Translations under genes and position numbers: made by a program
The notes under the pieces: generated by a model
Told to the model about the DNA's origin: nothing
The model's input: the letters and a program-made list of their open reading frames with translations, nothing else
Databases searched by the model: none
DNA from: an uncultured Verrucomicrobiales bacterium
Lineage (GTDB): Bacteria > Verrucomicrobiota > Verrucomicrobiia > Verrucomicrobiales > Akkermansiaceae
Reading direction: 5' to 3'
Assembly: GCA_937951675.1 (NCBI GenBank)
Contig: CALFBI010000023.1
Location: 1-45,917 of the forward strand
Length of the DNA stretch: 45,917 nucleotides
Shown here: one piece after another, positions 17,092 to 26,468 of the stretch
Position numbering within the stretch: the stretch's first letter is position 1
Layout of the letters: the number at the start of each line of letters is the position of its first letter

Positions 17092-17931
17092 ATGGATGAA
17101 CCATATCAATATGAATGCGCCTTAATTACAGGGGCGTCCTCTGGTTTAGGAGAGGAGTTTGCGCGGCAGTTGGCCTCTGTTTCAAAGCAGTTGGTGCTGG
17201 TAGCGCGCCGTAATGATCGTTTGACAGCTCTTGGGGAGTCTCTCAAAGAGGAATACCCGGAGCTTGATATTGTTTATTTCTTGGTCGATCTCACGAATGA
17301 AGAGAAGCGAGGGCAGCTCGTTTCAGTATTAGAGAAGAATCAGATTTACCCGGACCTTCTTGTTAATAATGCCGGAACGGGAGATTATGGAGAGTTTCAT
17401 ACCGCTGATTGGAATAAGCTCGATCGTATGATTAGGCTTAATGTGGTCGCTTTGACTCATCTGTCTCATCAGTTCATCCCTTTGATGATTCGGAATGGAG
17501 GAGGGCATATGATTAATGTGAGCTCATTGGCAAGTTTGGTGCCGATTCCAGATTTCTCAGTTTATGCAGCCACAAAAGCATATGTGACTAGTTTCTCTGA
17601 AGCTTTACGAATGGAGGTTGAGGAACATGGTATTCACGTGACAGCATTATGCCCAGGTCCGGTTCATACTGAATTTGGAGCTTACGCAAGACGTCCAGAA
17701 GACGAGGGGAAAGAGCTTCCGATGCGTGAATCATTTTACGTGCCAGCCGAAGAGGTCGTAAGAGATGCTTTGCACGGGGTTTCTCGTAATATTCCACGTG
17801 TTTTTCCAGGGGTTAAGGTAGCAGTGTTAGCAGCGGCGTTGACCGTGGTTCCTCTTTTTGCGCTACGCTGCGTGTTGAAGTCTCGTCCAAGAAGGCGCAA
17901 GTTTTTAGAAGGAGAGAGCGCTGAATCTTAA
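17092..17931 (+). CDS. Short-chain dehydrogenase/reductase
   Basis: This 279-residue classical SDR has the NAD(P)-binding TGASSGLG (13-20), VARRNDRL with two arginines that favour NADP, NNAGTGDYG (92-100), and catalytic S144/S145 plus YxxxK (Y158, K162). HVTALCPGPVHTEF follows the active site. A hydrophobic C-terminal segment (VAVLAAALTVVPLFALRCVL) with a basic end suggests membrane attachment, as in some lipid-metabolising SDRs of the DltE/YqjQ type. Substrate is unknown. The next gene begins 7 bp after its stop. Confidence 0.88.
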   Translation: MDEPYQYECALITGASSGLGEEFARQLASVSKQLVLVARRNDRLTALGESLKEEYPELDIVYFLVDLTNEEKRGQLVSVLEKNQIYPDLLVNNAGTGDYGEFHTADWNKLDRMIRLNVVALTHLSHQFIPLMIRNGGGHMINVSSLASLVPIPDFSVYAATKAYVTSFSEALRMEVEEHGIHVTALCPGPVHTEFGAYARRPEDEGKELPMRESFYVPAEEVVRDALHGVSRNIPRVFPGVKVAVLAAALTVVPLFALRCVLKSRPRRRKFLEGESAES

Positions 17932-17937
17932 AAAATA

Positions 17938-19287
17938 ATGATGATCTTATTGTCCGCAAAGCAAGCTTCACTACGCGTTCCTCTGAGAGGAGGGAGCCTT
18001 TTAGGGGTGGTGTTTCTTGTGTTCGGGCTTTGTTTGCTGGTAGCTCTTATTTCGTTCACTCCTTTCTTTGATAAGATTTTTGCGTCGCCTAAAATCGTAG
18101 AGAAAGTTGTCGAGAAAGAGGTTGTTAAGATAAAGAAGGTTAGAGAGCCTTTTCCGGTGCCACAAGTCATCTCAAAAAAAGGAGTCGATTTGCAGAAGAT
18201 TTCAAACGGGATTGAGTTGGCGACTTCCCTACAAGTAGAAACTGGAGAGCAAGCTTCTATAGAGCGTAAGAAAGACGAAAATTATCGCCTTTCTTACACC
18301 TTGGAATTATCAGAGCCGCAAGCGGCTTTTACTCGTGAGGATTTAGAAAAAACAGCGCCCCACCTTTTTCAATTATTACCAGGTTTACTGGAAATGATGC
18401 CAGAGGCGCGGGTCTCTGATTTTTATCAAAATCTTTATGACCGGAAGAAAAAGCGTTTACGAAAAAACCTTCAAGAATTAGAAAAACTACTGACTCGTCA
18501 TAATTACTACGATTGTGAAACGATGTTGGAACTGAAGTCTCCTTCGACGGGGAGAAAGGTGTTTCTCTTGCAGGCCGAAATGGATGTGGTCGCGGATGGA
18601 TCGGATGGGGACCGACTTGCAGAAATGCCCGAATCGATCGTTAATTCTACTCATTACCAACCTTTTACGAGCTATGGGTGGAAGAAACAGACGCGTATTC
18701 CTAACCCAATGGTCGCTGGTTGGGTGCAGCGAATAGAAAATGCAGATGTAGAGCTTCGGAACCCTCAGACTAAATCCTCGCGACGAGAGTGGTTAATCAA
18801 CCGTAAAAAATATCTCCGGACAGGTATCGAGGATATGGAAAAACGGAGCTTCCTGATTGCTGAGCACGACCCTTTCATTGTGGTTCCGACCAATCAGATG
18901 TTGGCGAAATCACATCCTTATGCTCCCAATGTAGGAGATTATGCGGTCGTGATTTATGGCGAAAAGCTTTATCCTGCGATTGTGGGGGATGCCGGCCCAA
19001 CTTTTAAAGTGGGGGAGGCTTCCTTGAGGTTAGCGAAAGAAATTAACCCAGTCTCGACTCCTTATCATCGTCCTGTTTCTGATTTAACGGTCACTTACCT
19101 GATTTTTCCTAAATCGGCTCCAAAAACGAAAAAACCTCCTCACTTTAAGGAGTGGAGAGAAGCTTGTGAGCGTTTACTTTCAGAGATTGGAGGGAGTTCC
19201 AAAGAGCTACATGAATGGGAAGTCACTCTTCCTACGCGCGAAGAGATTCAAACTCCTGCCGCAGGCCCAGATCCTGTTCAACCTTGA
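17938..19287 (+). CDS. Membrane-anchored protein with GH75 chitosanase-like C-terminal domain
   Basis: This 449-residue protein has one N-terminal membrane segment (LLGVVFLVFGLCLLVALISF) followed by a lysine/glutamate-rich, probably coiled stretch (KIVEKVVEKEVVKIKKV). The rest lies outside the membrane. AEMDVVADGSDGDR and the stretch DPFIVVPTNQM ... GDYAVVIYGEKLYPAIVGDAGP, then KVGEASLRLAKEI, resemble GH75 chitosanases, in which conserved Asp and Glu residues of this region act in cleavage of chitosan-like polymers. The assignment is from memory of these motifs and the fold is not proven. It lies last in the PBP2-SDR transcript, so a role in the envelope is plausible. Confidence 0.55.
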   Translation: MMILLSAKQASLRVPLRGGSLLGVVFLVFGLCLLVALISFTPFFDKIFASPKIVEKVVEKEVVKIKKVREPFPVPQVISKKGVDLQKISNGIELATSLQVETGEQASIERKKDENYRLSYTLELSEPQAAFTREDLEKTAPHLFQLLPGLLEMMPEARVSDFYQNLYDRKKKRLRKNLQELEKLLTRHNYYDCETMLELKSPSTGRKVFLLQAEMDVVADGSDGDRLAEMPESIVNSTHYQPFTSYGWKKQTRIPNPMVAGWVQRIENADVELRNPQTKSSRREWLINRKKYLRTGIEDMEKRSFLIAEHDPFIVVPTNQMLAKSHPYAPNVGDYAVVIYGEKLYPAIVGDAGPTFKVGEASLRLAKEINPVSTPYHRPVSDLTVTYLIFPKSAPKTKKPPHFKEWREACERLLSEIGGSSKELHEWEVTLPTREEIQTPAAGPDPVQP

Positions 19288-19384
19288 GAAAAGAAAAGAA
19301 CCCGTTTCTTTTAAATAATCGGTTGATTTTTTTGTAAGATTAGGCACATTAACCTTAATCTTTACAAACTTAAGTAGCTTACTA

Positions 19385-21160
19385 ATGATTCAATTGCCGG
19401 ACTCTCATCCCTTCGAACCTGCTCAGCAAGGTGCGATTCAACAGCTTCTTGCTTCCCTACAGCCAGCTCAAATGCAATGGCTAAGTGGTTATTTGGCAGG
19501 AGTGTCTCAGCAAGGAGGGACTCCCGCTCCCGCTGCTTCTCGTTCAGGAACTCCATTGACGGTTCTTTATGGAACTGAATCAGGAAATTCCGAAGCCTTG
19601 GCGGACTTGACAGTAAAGACCGCTAAGAAAAAGGGCTTTAAAGCTAAAATGGTGAACATGGCTGATATCGAGCCTGCTTCTCTCAAGAAAGCGGTCAATC
19701 TTCTCGTGATCGTGAGCACTTGGGGCGATGGGGAACCACCAGAAGCGGCTGAAGCTTTTCATAAATCTTTTATGAAAGAGGATCTCTCTTTATCAGGAGT
19801 TCAATTCTCGGTTTGTTCTTTAGGCGATACTAGTTACGAACAATTTTGCCAGACCGGGAAAGACTTCGATACTCGTCTCGAAACTTTAGGTGCGAAACGT
19901 CTTTATGACCGGGTCGACTGTGATGTCGACTATGATGAGCTTCATCAGAATTGGATGACTGCCGTTCTAGATCAATTAGGAGGAAGCGCGACAACGAGCG
20001 CTGCTCCAGCTTTATTTGCTCCGGTAGCAACGGTGGAGTATGGGAAGAAAAATCCATTCCCGGCAGAATTAGCGGAGAAAGTGATTCTCAATGGAGCTGG
20101 TTCTCAGAAAGAAACCTGGCATTACGAGTTCAACCTAGAAGGCTCAGGTCTTCAGTATGAAGCAGGTGACGCTCTTGCCCTACAATCTGTGAATGCGGAT
20201 GATGTGGTCGCTGACCTCATTCAGGCTGGAAGACTTCAAGCGGATGCGAAAGTAGAGGTGAAAGGAGTAGGGGAAGTCACTCTCGAAAAGGCCTTTAAAG
20301 AAAACCTCGATATCACCGCTCTTTCCAAAAATATCATCAAGAAATACCAAGCTCTGACGGGCTCAAAAGAGCTGGAAGCTCTCCTTGCTGATGAAAATAA
20401 AGCGTCGCTTAAAGATTACCTTTGGGGACGCCAAATTGCTGATCTCATTACTGATTACCCCTCAGACAAACTCACGGCGCAGGGAATGGTGGATCTTTTA
20501 CGCAAACTTCCAGTTCGTCTTTACTCCATCGCTTCGAGCCCGAAGGCACATCCAGGAGAAGTTCACTTAACGGTGGCTTCAGTTCGGTATGATGCGCATG
20601 GCAAATCTCGGAAGGGAGTTGCTTCGACCTTCTTAGCGGATGAAGTTACAGAAGGAGATGTGGTGAAGATGTTTATTCAACCCAACAAGAATTTCCGTCT
20701 TCCTGAAAGCGATGATACGAATGTGATCATGGTAGGGCCAGGCACTGGGATTGCGCCGTTCCGAGCTTTTGTTGAAGAACGAGCAGAGCGTGAAGCGACT
20801 GGGAAAAACTGGCTCTTCTTTGGGGACCAGCATTTCTCTTATGACTTTCTTTACCAACTTGAATGGCAAGACCATTTGAAGTCAGGTTCTCTCCATCGTC
20901 TCGATGTCGCCTTTTCTCGTGACCAGCCGGAGAAATATTACGTGCAAGACGTGATGAGAGAAAAAGGGGCTGAACTTTACGAATGGCTCGAAGGAGGGGC
21001 CTCTTTCTACGTCTGTGGTGATGCCACTCGCATGGCTAATGATGTGAATGAAGCTCTTCTTGAAATCATTTCGACCTACGGCAGCAAGTCTCGCCAAGAA
21101 GCGGAAGACTATGTCGCCGCGATGAAAAAAGAAAAACGTTATCTCCGTGACGTTTATTAA
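19385..21160 (+). CDS. cysJ: Assimilatory sulfite reductase flavoprotein (alpha subunit)
   Basis: This 591-residue NADPH-dependent diflavin reductase passes electrons from NADPH through FAD and FMN to the sulfite reductase hemoprotein. Residues 60-200 are a flavodoxin domain (LYGTESGNSEALA, STWGDGEPPEAAEAF, CSLGDTSYEQFC). The FAD domain includes RLYSIASSP and KGVASTFLAD, and the NADP domain MVGPGTGIAPFRAFVEER and FYVCGDATRMANDV, ending in the typical RYLRDVY. About 55 N-terminal residues are a linker with a proline/alanine-rich end. It is the first gene of the cys cluster, and the hemoprotein gene follows after 38 bp. No leader hairpin or riboswitch is evident upstream. Confidence 0.94.
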   Translation: MIQLPDSHPFEPAQQGAIQQLLASLQPAQMQWLSGYLAGVSQQGGTPAPAASRSGTPLTVLYGTESGNSEALADLTVKTAKKKGFKAKMVNMADIEPASLKKAVNLLVIVSTWGDGEPPEAAEAFHKSFMKEDLSLSGVQFSVCSLGDTSYEQFCQTGKDFDTRLETLGAKRLYDRVDCDVDYDELHQNWMTAVLDQLGGSATTSAAPALFAPVATVEYGKKNPFPAELAEKVILNGAGSQKETWHYEFNLEGSGLQYEAGDALALQSVNADDVVADLIQAGRLQADAKVEVKGVGEVTLEKAFKENLDITALSKNIIKKYQALTGSKELEALLADENKASLKDYLWGRQIADLITDYPSDKLTAQGMVDLLRKLPVRLYSIASSPKAHPGEVHLTVASVRYDAHGKSRKGVASTFLADEVTEGDVVKMFIQPNKNFRLPESDDTNVIMVGPGTGIAPFRAFVEERAEREATGKNWLFFGDQHFSYDFLYQLEWQDHLKSGSLHRLDVAFSRDQPEKYYVQDVMREKGAELYEWLEGGASFYVCGDATRMANDVNEALLEIISTYGSKSRQEAEDYVAAMKKEKRYLRDVY

Positions 21161-21198
21161 TCCGACCGAACCAACCATTTAAAACGACTCCTTTTATC

Positions 21199-22905
21199 AT
21201 GAGCAACGAACCAAAGCTCGCCGCTAACGAAGGCATCAAGACTCGTAGTAACTATCTGCGAGGAAGCATCACCGAAGGACTGAATGATCGTTCTACCGGT
21301 GGAATGTGTGAAGATGATCAGCAGCTTTTAAAATTTCACGGAACGTATCAACAAGATGACCGTGATATCCGCGCTGGCCGCCGTAAGAATAAGCTTGAGA
21401 AGGCTTACTCATTCATGATCCGAATCCGTGTTCCGGGTGGAGTAACGACTCCTGCCCAGTGGCTCGAGTGTGATCGGATGGCTTCAGAATACGCGAACGA
21501 AACGATCAAGCTAACCACTCGTCAGGCCTACCAATTTCACGGTATTATTAAGAGTAATCTTAAACGCACTATTAAAGAGATTAATGACACGACGATGGAT
21601 ACCATCGCAGCATGTGGCGATGTGAATCGAAACGTGATGTGCAATCCTGCGCCAACGAGCCCAGTGCACGAAGAAGTGCTTGAGCTTTCTCGAGCCATTA
21701 ATACTCATCTCACGCCTGCAACTCGCGCGTATCATGAGATCTGGCTTGATGGAGAAAAGGTGGAGTCTTCGGAAGAAGATATTGAACCGATTTATGGGAA
21801 GACTTATCTCCCTCGTAAATTCAAAATCACGATTGCGGTCCCACCAAGTAATGATGTTGATATCTATGCCAATGACCTCTCTTTCATCGCGATTGTAGAA
21901 GATGAAAAACTAGTCGGTTACAACGTGGCAGTCGGAGGAGGCATGGGAATGACTCATGGGGTGGATGAAACTTACCCTTGTGTGGCTCATGTCATCGGAT
22001 TCTGTAAGCCAGAGCAAGCCGTTGACGTTGCCGAAAAGGTCGTTCTTGTTCAACGCGATCACGGAAACCGGGTGAACCGGAAGCGGGCTCGCTTTAAATA
22101 TACGATCGATGACCGTGGGGTTGACTGGGTGAAAGCTGAGCTCAACAAATATTTAGGATACGATCTTGAGGAAGCTCGTCATTTTGAGTTCACCCATAAT
22201 GGCGATCGTTATGGCTGGCTGGAAAACAATGATGAGACTTACCACTTTGGTCTTTTCGTTCAAGGAGGACGCGTTGTGGATACGGAAGAGTATAAGCTCC
22301 GCACTGCATTACGTGAAATCGCTAAAGTCCATGATGGCGACTTCCGTCTCACAGGGAATCAAAACCTTGTCATTGCACGAGTCTCGAAGGCAAATCGCCC
22401 CGTCATTGAGAAGCTTATTTCTGATTACAAGCTTGATGATCACTTGCACCGTTCGGCGCTTCGTCTGAATTCAATTGCCTGCGTATCACTGCCGACTTGT
22501 GGCCTCGCTTTAGCAGAGAGTGAGCGTTATTTACCTTCTGTCATCACAGATCTAGAAGAAGTGCTCGAGAAACACGGCCTTCGTCATGATGCGATCACGA
22601 TTCGGATGACAGGTTGCCCTAATGGGTGTGGTCGTCCGTTCATCTCTGAAATTGGTTTCGTGGGGAAAGGCCCCAATCGATATAATCTTTATCTTGGAGG
22701 AGGATTCTGGGGACAACGTTTAAGTAAACTTTGGAAAGTGGACGTCAGTGGTGATGATATCAAAGAAGTTCTTTCTCCTGTAATTGAAGATTACGCGAAG
22801 AACCGTCTCGAAGGGGAACATTTTGGTGATTTTACGGTGCGCGCTGGCTATGTCAAAGCGACCGTAAATGGTCCTGATTTCCACCTCGATACCCCGAAAG
22901 CTTAA
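21199..22905 (+). CDS. cysI: Assimilatory sulfite reductase hemoprotein (beta subunit)
   Basis: This 568-residue siroheme/4Fe-4S enzyme reduces sulfite to sulfide with six electrons. The cluster ligands are visible as CVSLPTC (C428, C434) and TGCPNGC (C473, C477). The N-terminal half carries the siroheme/substrate motifs TTRQAYQFHG, CGDVNRNVMCNP and RKFKITIAVPP, which repeat in the pseudo-twofold family fold. Length matches the bacterial NADPH-type enzyme. It lies between the flavoprotein and PAPS reductase genes and must share their transcript. Confidence 0.95.
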   Translation: MSNEPKLAANEGIKTRSNYLRGSITEGLNDRSTGGMCEDDQQLLKFHGTYQQDDRDIRAGRRKNKLEKAYSFMIRIRVPGGVTTPAQWLECDRMASEYANETIKLTTRQAYQFHGIIKSNLKRTIKEINDTTMDTIAACGDVNRNVMCNPAPTSPVHEEVLELSRAINTHLTPATRAYHEIWLDGEKVESSEEDIEPIYGKTYLPRKFKITIAVPPSNDVDIYANDLSFIAIVEDEKLVGYNVAVGGGMGMTHGVDETYPCVAHVIGFCKPEQAVDVAEKVVLVQRDHGNRVNRKRARFKYTIDDRGVDWVKAELNKYLGYDLEEARHFEFTHNGDRYGWLENNDETYHFGLFVQGGRVVDTEEYKLRTALREIAKVHDGDFRLTGNQNLVIARVSKANRPVIEKLISDYKLDDHLHRSALRLNSIACVSLPTCGLALAESERYLPSVITDLEEVLEKHGLRHDAITIRMTGCPNGCGRPFISEIGFVGKGPNRYNLYLGGGFWGQRLSKLWKVDVSGDDIKEVLSPVIEDYAKNRLEGEHFGDFTVRAGYVKATVNGPDFHLDTPKA

Positions 22906-22924
22906 AGTCTCAATAATTTCTACG

Positions 22925-23653
22925 ATGAGTCATTCTTCGACATCTACTCCTGTAGCTAAGGAGTTGAGTGATGAACTCTCTTCGCTCACTGCGGGAGAGA
23001 GACTCCGTTTGCTGTCGGATCATTGGGGAGATCAGCTCATTGCATCAAGTAGCTTTGGGTTGCAAGCGGGAGTGATGCTACACCTCATTAGTGAACATGC
23101 TCCAGAGCTTCCGATTGTTTTTATTGATACGGGCTATCTTTTTCCAGAGACCTATCAGTATATGGAGGCTTTGCAGTCACGCTTTCAGGTGAACCTGAAG
23201 GTTTACCAACCAAGGATGACGGCAGCTCGACAAGAGGCTGTTTACGGAAAGCTCTGGGAACAGGGCGAGGAAGGATCTGTGAAATATGGTGAGATCAATA
23301 AAGTAGAGCCCATGAGCCGAGCTTTAAAAGAGTTAGGGCGCACGATATGGATCAGCGGAGTGCGCCGTTCTCATTCTCAAAGTAGACTGAGCCGTCCTTA
23401 TGCAGAACAACAGAGTAAGACTCTGAAAGTTTACCCGATTCTCGATTGGTCAGACCAGAAAGTGCAGGACTACATGAAGGACAAAGAGATTCCTCAGCAT
23501 CCGCTTGCTTCTCAGGGGTATCAAACGATGGGGGATTGGCATTCGACCAGACCGGTTGAAGAAGGGGAAGATAAAGAAAGCTCTCGTTTCGGTGGCTCGA
23601 AGTATGAATGTGGTCTACATCTTAACTCAGGTTCAGGGGACTATCAAATTTAA
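22925..23653 (+). CDS. cysH: Phosphoadenylyl-sulfate (PAPS) reductase
   Basis: This 242-residue protein, from ATG 22925, reduces activated sulfate to sulfite with thioredoxin. IASSSFGLQAG is the PP-loop-like nucleotide site, IVFIDTGYLFPETYQ the second nucleotide motif, and WISGVRRSHSQSR the substrate loop. KYECGLH near the C-terminus carries the catalytic cysteine (C229). The cysteine pairs that bind a 4Fe-4S cluster in plant-type APS reductases are absent, which favours PAPS as substrate. An in-frame ATG at 22868 would overlap cysI and is rejected. No sulfate adenylyltransferase or APS kinase genes are in the window. Confidence 0.92.
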   Translation: MSHSSTSTPVAKELSDELSSLTAGERLRLLSDHWGDQLIASSSFGLQAGVMLHLISEHAPELPIVFIDTGYLFPETYQYMEALQSRFQVNLKVYQPRMTAARQEAVYGKLWEQGEEGSVKYGEINKVEPMSRALKELGRTIWISGVRRSHSQSRLSRPYAEQQSKTLKVYPILDWSDQKVQDYMKDKEIPQHPLASQGYQTMGDWHSTRPVEEGEDKESSRFGGSKYECGLHLNSGSGDYQI

Positions 23654-23711
23654 GTCATTGTCAGTCAGGCTAAATTCAGTCACAACTTCCCCTAGTTCAT
23701 TTTAAAAAATT

Positions 23712-24674
23712 ATGAGTAAATTGGCATCAAATATGGTCGATACAGTGGGAAATACTCCCCTGATCAAATTAAATAGCGTTACGGATGGCTGTGTGGCAGA
23801 CGTCTATGTGAAAGCAGAATTTTTCAATCCTCTTTTTAGTGTTAAAGACCGCATTGGAAAGGCGATGATTGAGGCCGCTGAACGTGACGGTCAATTGAAG
23901 CCAGGAGGCACCATTATTGAGCCGACTTCGGGTAACACCGGAATCGCGCTTGCTTTTGTTGCGCGGGCGAAAGGGTATCAATGTATTTTGACGATGCCAG
24001 AATCAATGTCGATTGAGCGTCGAGTTCTTTTGAGCATGATGGGAGCAGAGATTATTTTGACTCCTGCCGCAAAGGGAATGGGAGGAGCGATCGCAAAGGC
24101 GAAGCAACTTCTCGAAGAAGATCCAAGTGCCTTTGGTCCTTCACAGTTCGATAACCCAGCGAACCCACAAGTTCACCGTGAAACAACAGCGGAAGAGATT
24201 TGGTCCGCGACGGACGGTAAAGTGGATGTCTTTGTTTCTGGAGTAGGAACAGGTGGAACGATCACGGGTGTTTCTGAAGTTTTGAAATCACGTGGAGACC
24301 TTCATACCGTAGCGGTAGAACCGACCAATAGTCCTGTCATTAGTGGTGGGAAGCCAGGTCCTCATAAGATTCAGGGGATCGGAGCAGGTTTTATTCCTGG
24401 AAACTGTAATGTTGAAATCATTGATGAAGTCGTGACGGTTACGAATGAAGATGCTTTTGAAACGGCGCAGAATTTAGCAGTTCAGGAAGGGATCCCGGCA
24501 GGAATTTCGACTGGAGCAAATGTGTGGGCGGCCATTCAAGTCGCGAAGCGTCCCGAGATGGCCGGTAAGACTGTTGTCACGATCGGGTGTAGCTCGACAG
24601 AGCGTTATTTGAGCACGCCTCTTGCAGAGAATATGCGTGAAAAATGCGCGGCTTTGCCAGTGCACGAAATTTAA
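23712..24674 (+). CDS. cysK: Cysteine synthase A (O-acetylserine sulfhydrylase)
   Basis: This 320-residue PLP enzyme makes cysteine from O-acetylserine and sulfide, consuming the product of the sulfite reductase encoded upstream. [11 protein letters not shown] carries the PLP lysine (K45). [13 protein letters not shown] binds the substrate carboxylate, and [15 protein letters not shown] is the phosphate-binding loop. It follows cysH by 58 bp and is closed by the terminator at 24698-24731, so it is the last gene of the sulfur operon. Confidence 0.95.
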   Translation: MSKLASNMVDTVGNTPLIKLNSVTDGCVADVYVKAEFFNPLFSVKDRIGKAMIEAAERDGQLKPGGTIIEPTSGNTGIALAFVARAKGYQCILTMPESMSIERRVLLSMMGAEIILTPAAKGMGGAIAKAKQLLEEDPSAFGPSQFDNPANPQVHRETTAEEIWSATDGKVDVFVSGVGTGGTITGVSEVLKSRGDLHTVAVEPTNSPVISGGKPGPHKIQGIGAGFIPGNCNVEIIDEVVTVTNEDAFETAQNLAVQEGIPAGISTGANVWAAIQVAKRPEMAGKTVVTIGCSSTERYLSTPLAENMREKCAALPVHEI

Positions 24675-24697
24675 GCTCCGCACGGATTTAAGATTTG

Positions 24698-24731
24698 AAA
24701 AAAGGCGAAGGGAGAACCCTTCGCCTTTTTT
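24698..24731 (+). terminator. Rho-independent terminator after cysK
   Basis: AAAGGCGAAGGG pairs perfectly with CCCTTCGCCTTT around loop agaa and is followed by a T-run. The A-run on the left means it can also stop transcription of the convergent Nudix gene. Confidence 0.92.
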
Positions 24732-24755
24732 ATCATAGAGATTATAAGAGTAGTG

Positions 24756-25361
24756 TTAAACAAGAAGCTGGATAGCAAACTGTGACCAGGTTTCTAGTCT
24801 TTCAGATTCTTGTTTGAGTTCTTCTTCGCTGACAAATTCAAGGTCAGCGAGAGCATCCTCATTCGCTTTCACCTGAGTGGAGCTAAGCTCTACCAAATGA
24901 ACGACTCCAAGGTGAACTTTTCCGACTTCATTGGAGTCATCATTGAGAATGCCGATGACCTTGTGTTCCCAAGAGCCATTGATGATGAGCTCTTCTTCGA
25001 TTTCTCGAGCGACTCCCGCCATATAAGTTTCAACTCCTAGAGGGTCGACGCGCTGATCAATAGGGTTGATGTGCCCGCCAACTCCAATCGACTGTTTGGC
25101 GTGCAAACGAGATTCTCCTCCTGATTTACCACGGGTATAGCGTAGGACCTGATCTCCGCAGGTGAAGATACAGTAAGGAATCAGTTGTTTGTGCGTCGGA
25201 TCATCTTCCGCAACCGCTCGGTCCATGAAGAAATTGTGATCAGGGTGTAATAAGGTCGGAAGGTAGTGCTCCGTGTCCCCATTAACTCCTTGGAAAGCTC
25301 CGAGTTCGTCAAAGAGTTCTCGTTTCACGACAAGAATTTGTTCTCCAGCGTATTTAGACAT
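24756..25361 (-). CDS. Nudix-fold hydrolase-like protein
   Basis: This 201-residue protein has a Nudix box: GGHIN at its start, then E in GVETY, and REIEEEL (the REUXEE core) near residues 135-145. Such enzymes hydrolyse a nucleoside diphosphate linked to another moiety. The distance between the first glycines and the REIEEEL core is larger than in short Nudix enzymes, as in a phosphoesterase-annotated subgroup. LLHPDHNFFMDRAVAE and IFTCGDQVLRYTR are conserved-looking but unassigned. It is the last gene of the minus-strand set after the MntR and DUF5069 genes, 41 bp from the latter. Substrate is unknown. Confidence 0.75.
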   Translation of the reverse strand: MSKYAGEQILVVKRELFDELGAFQGVNGDTEHYLPTLLHPDHNFFMDRAVAEDDPTHKQLIPYCIFTCGDQVLRYTRGKSGGESRLHAKQSIGVGGHINPIDQRVDPLGVETYMAGVAREIEEELIINGSWEHKVIGILNDDSNEVGKVHLGVVHLVELSSTQVKANEDALADLEFVSEEELKQESERLETWSQFAIQLLV

Positions 25362-25402
25362 AATGAAAAGTAAGGTGAATGATGAGAGAAAGAAGAGAAT
25401 GG

Positions 25403-25918
25403 TTATGAGGTATGCGATCGGACGAAGGAAACCATTGCCGCAGGATCCGCCTCATATTTCCAAACCGCTTTTAAGAAATCAGCAGGATGAATATTCCCGT
25501 TTTCACGCAAGAATTTACGATCGCCACCGCATCCATACATGATGTCAGGGTCAAGTTCCCCTTTGAGTTTGAATTGAGCCTTTTTCAAGATTCGGGGAAG
25601 GTAGTAAATCCCCTCAATTTCGTCCCCAAAGGTAGGAAGGTCTGTTTTTTGAAGTTCGTAAGAGCTGGCCTGAGCAGATTGCTCCGAACGGAAGTAATCA
25701 CGCCGCACCGCAGCGACCAGGAGCGCGTCACTTTGGGCAGGGTCTCCGTCCTGAGCCAGGTCTTCCACGAAATCAAAGAGTTCGCGAGGTTTGTAGCCAA
25801 TCGAGGCTAAGAAGGCGAGGTCAGCCTCTGTGTAATAGGCATTAAATTGATGATCTCCACTTTGAAAGCGTTTGAGGCAGCGTTCAAAGAGTTCGTTAAA
25901 TTGTTGGCTCCAAGTCAT
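25403..25918 (-). CDS. DUF5069-like protein
   Basis: This 171-residue soluble protein contains GIYYLPRILKKAQFKLKG, YGCGGDRKFL and HPADFLKAVWKYEADPAAM. Order and spacing match what I recall of DUF5069 (LPR.LDK.RA.L.G..., C..D..FL, F...V....D), a family of unknown function common in Verrucomicrobiota and related phyla. It overlaps the 3' end of the MntR-like gene by 4 bp (ATGA), so translation is coupled. Confidence 0.65.
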   Translation of the reverse strand: MTWSQQFNELFERCLKRFQSGDHQFNAYYTEADLAFLASIGYKPRELFDFVEDLAQDGDPAQSDALLVAAVRRDYFRSEQSAQASSYELQKTDLPTFGDEIEGIYYLPRILKKAQFKLKGELDPDIMYGCGGDRKFLRENGNIHPADFLKAVWKYEADPAAMVSFVRSHTS

Positions 25919-26343
25919 TGTGATTTGAGTTTGTTTAAAAGTTCGGGTTCTGAGGTTAAAAGGGCAGTGACTTTTTCGATGGCTTGAAGAGATGCGGGAG
26001 AGACATGGTGCTCCATTCCTTCCACATCGCGGTAAATGGTATCTTCATCAATATCGAAAAGAGAAAGGAATTGAGTGAGCAGGCGGTGGCGATGAATAAT
26101 AGCCTGTGCGATTTCGAGCCCCTCAGGGGTGAGGGTGGTTCCGCGGTATTTTACGTGATTTACAAATCCTTCACGATCAAGCTTTTGGAGCATGTTCGTT
26201 ACGCTCGCTTGTGAGATGTTAAGCTTCTCGGACAGGTCAATCGCTCTCACCTGTCCTTTTTCTTCGATGAGGTGTAACATCTGCTCTAAGTAGTCGTCTT
26301 GAGCGACGGAGCCACTGGTGTTACGTGAAGGAGGATCGGACAT
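25915..26343 (-). CDS. mntR: MntR/DtxR-family metal-dependent regulator
   Basis: From ATG 26341-26343 this is a 142-residue regulator. Residues 10-75 are a winged helix (YLEQMLHLIEEKGQVRAIDLS, then NISQASVTNMLQKLDREGFV). A dimerisation domain follows with metal-ligand-type residues in IIHRHRLLTQFL and VEGMEHHVSP (E..H pattern). The DtxR/MntR family represses metal uptake genes when loaded with Mn or Fe. A GTG 60 bp upstream is also in frame. Its overlap with the DUF5069 gene suggests a small operon, and no metal transporter is next to it. Mn rather than Fe is a guess based on short length without an SH3 domain. Confidence 0.82.
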   Translation of the reverse strand: MSDPPSRNTSGSVAQDDYLEQMLHLIEEKGQVRAIDLSEKLNISQASVTNMLQKLDREGFVNHVKYRGTTLTPEGLEIAQAIIHRHRLLTQFLSLFDIDEDTIYRDVEGMEHHVSPASLQAIEKVTALLTSEPELLNKLKSQ

Positions 26344-26468
26344 CGAGATAAGTGAAGCAGATTCAGCGAAGAGGTCATGAGAAAAAAGAGGAAAAATTCT
26401 CACCGTTTTTCAAAACAGAAATAACAGGCGAGGCCTCTTTATAAGAAAACAACCATTTCATTACATTC

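Noticed and set aside
19288..19384. Riboswitch or leader upstream of cysJ
   Set aside because: Only a weak A/T hairpin (AAAAGAAA/TTTCTTTT) after the previous gene is visible. No SAM-riboswitch core or attenuator structure could be recognised.
22868..22924. Earlier start for cysH
   Set aside because: It would overlap the 3' end of cysI and adds residues unlike the family. ATG 22925 fits known lengths.
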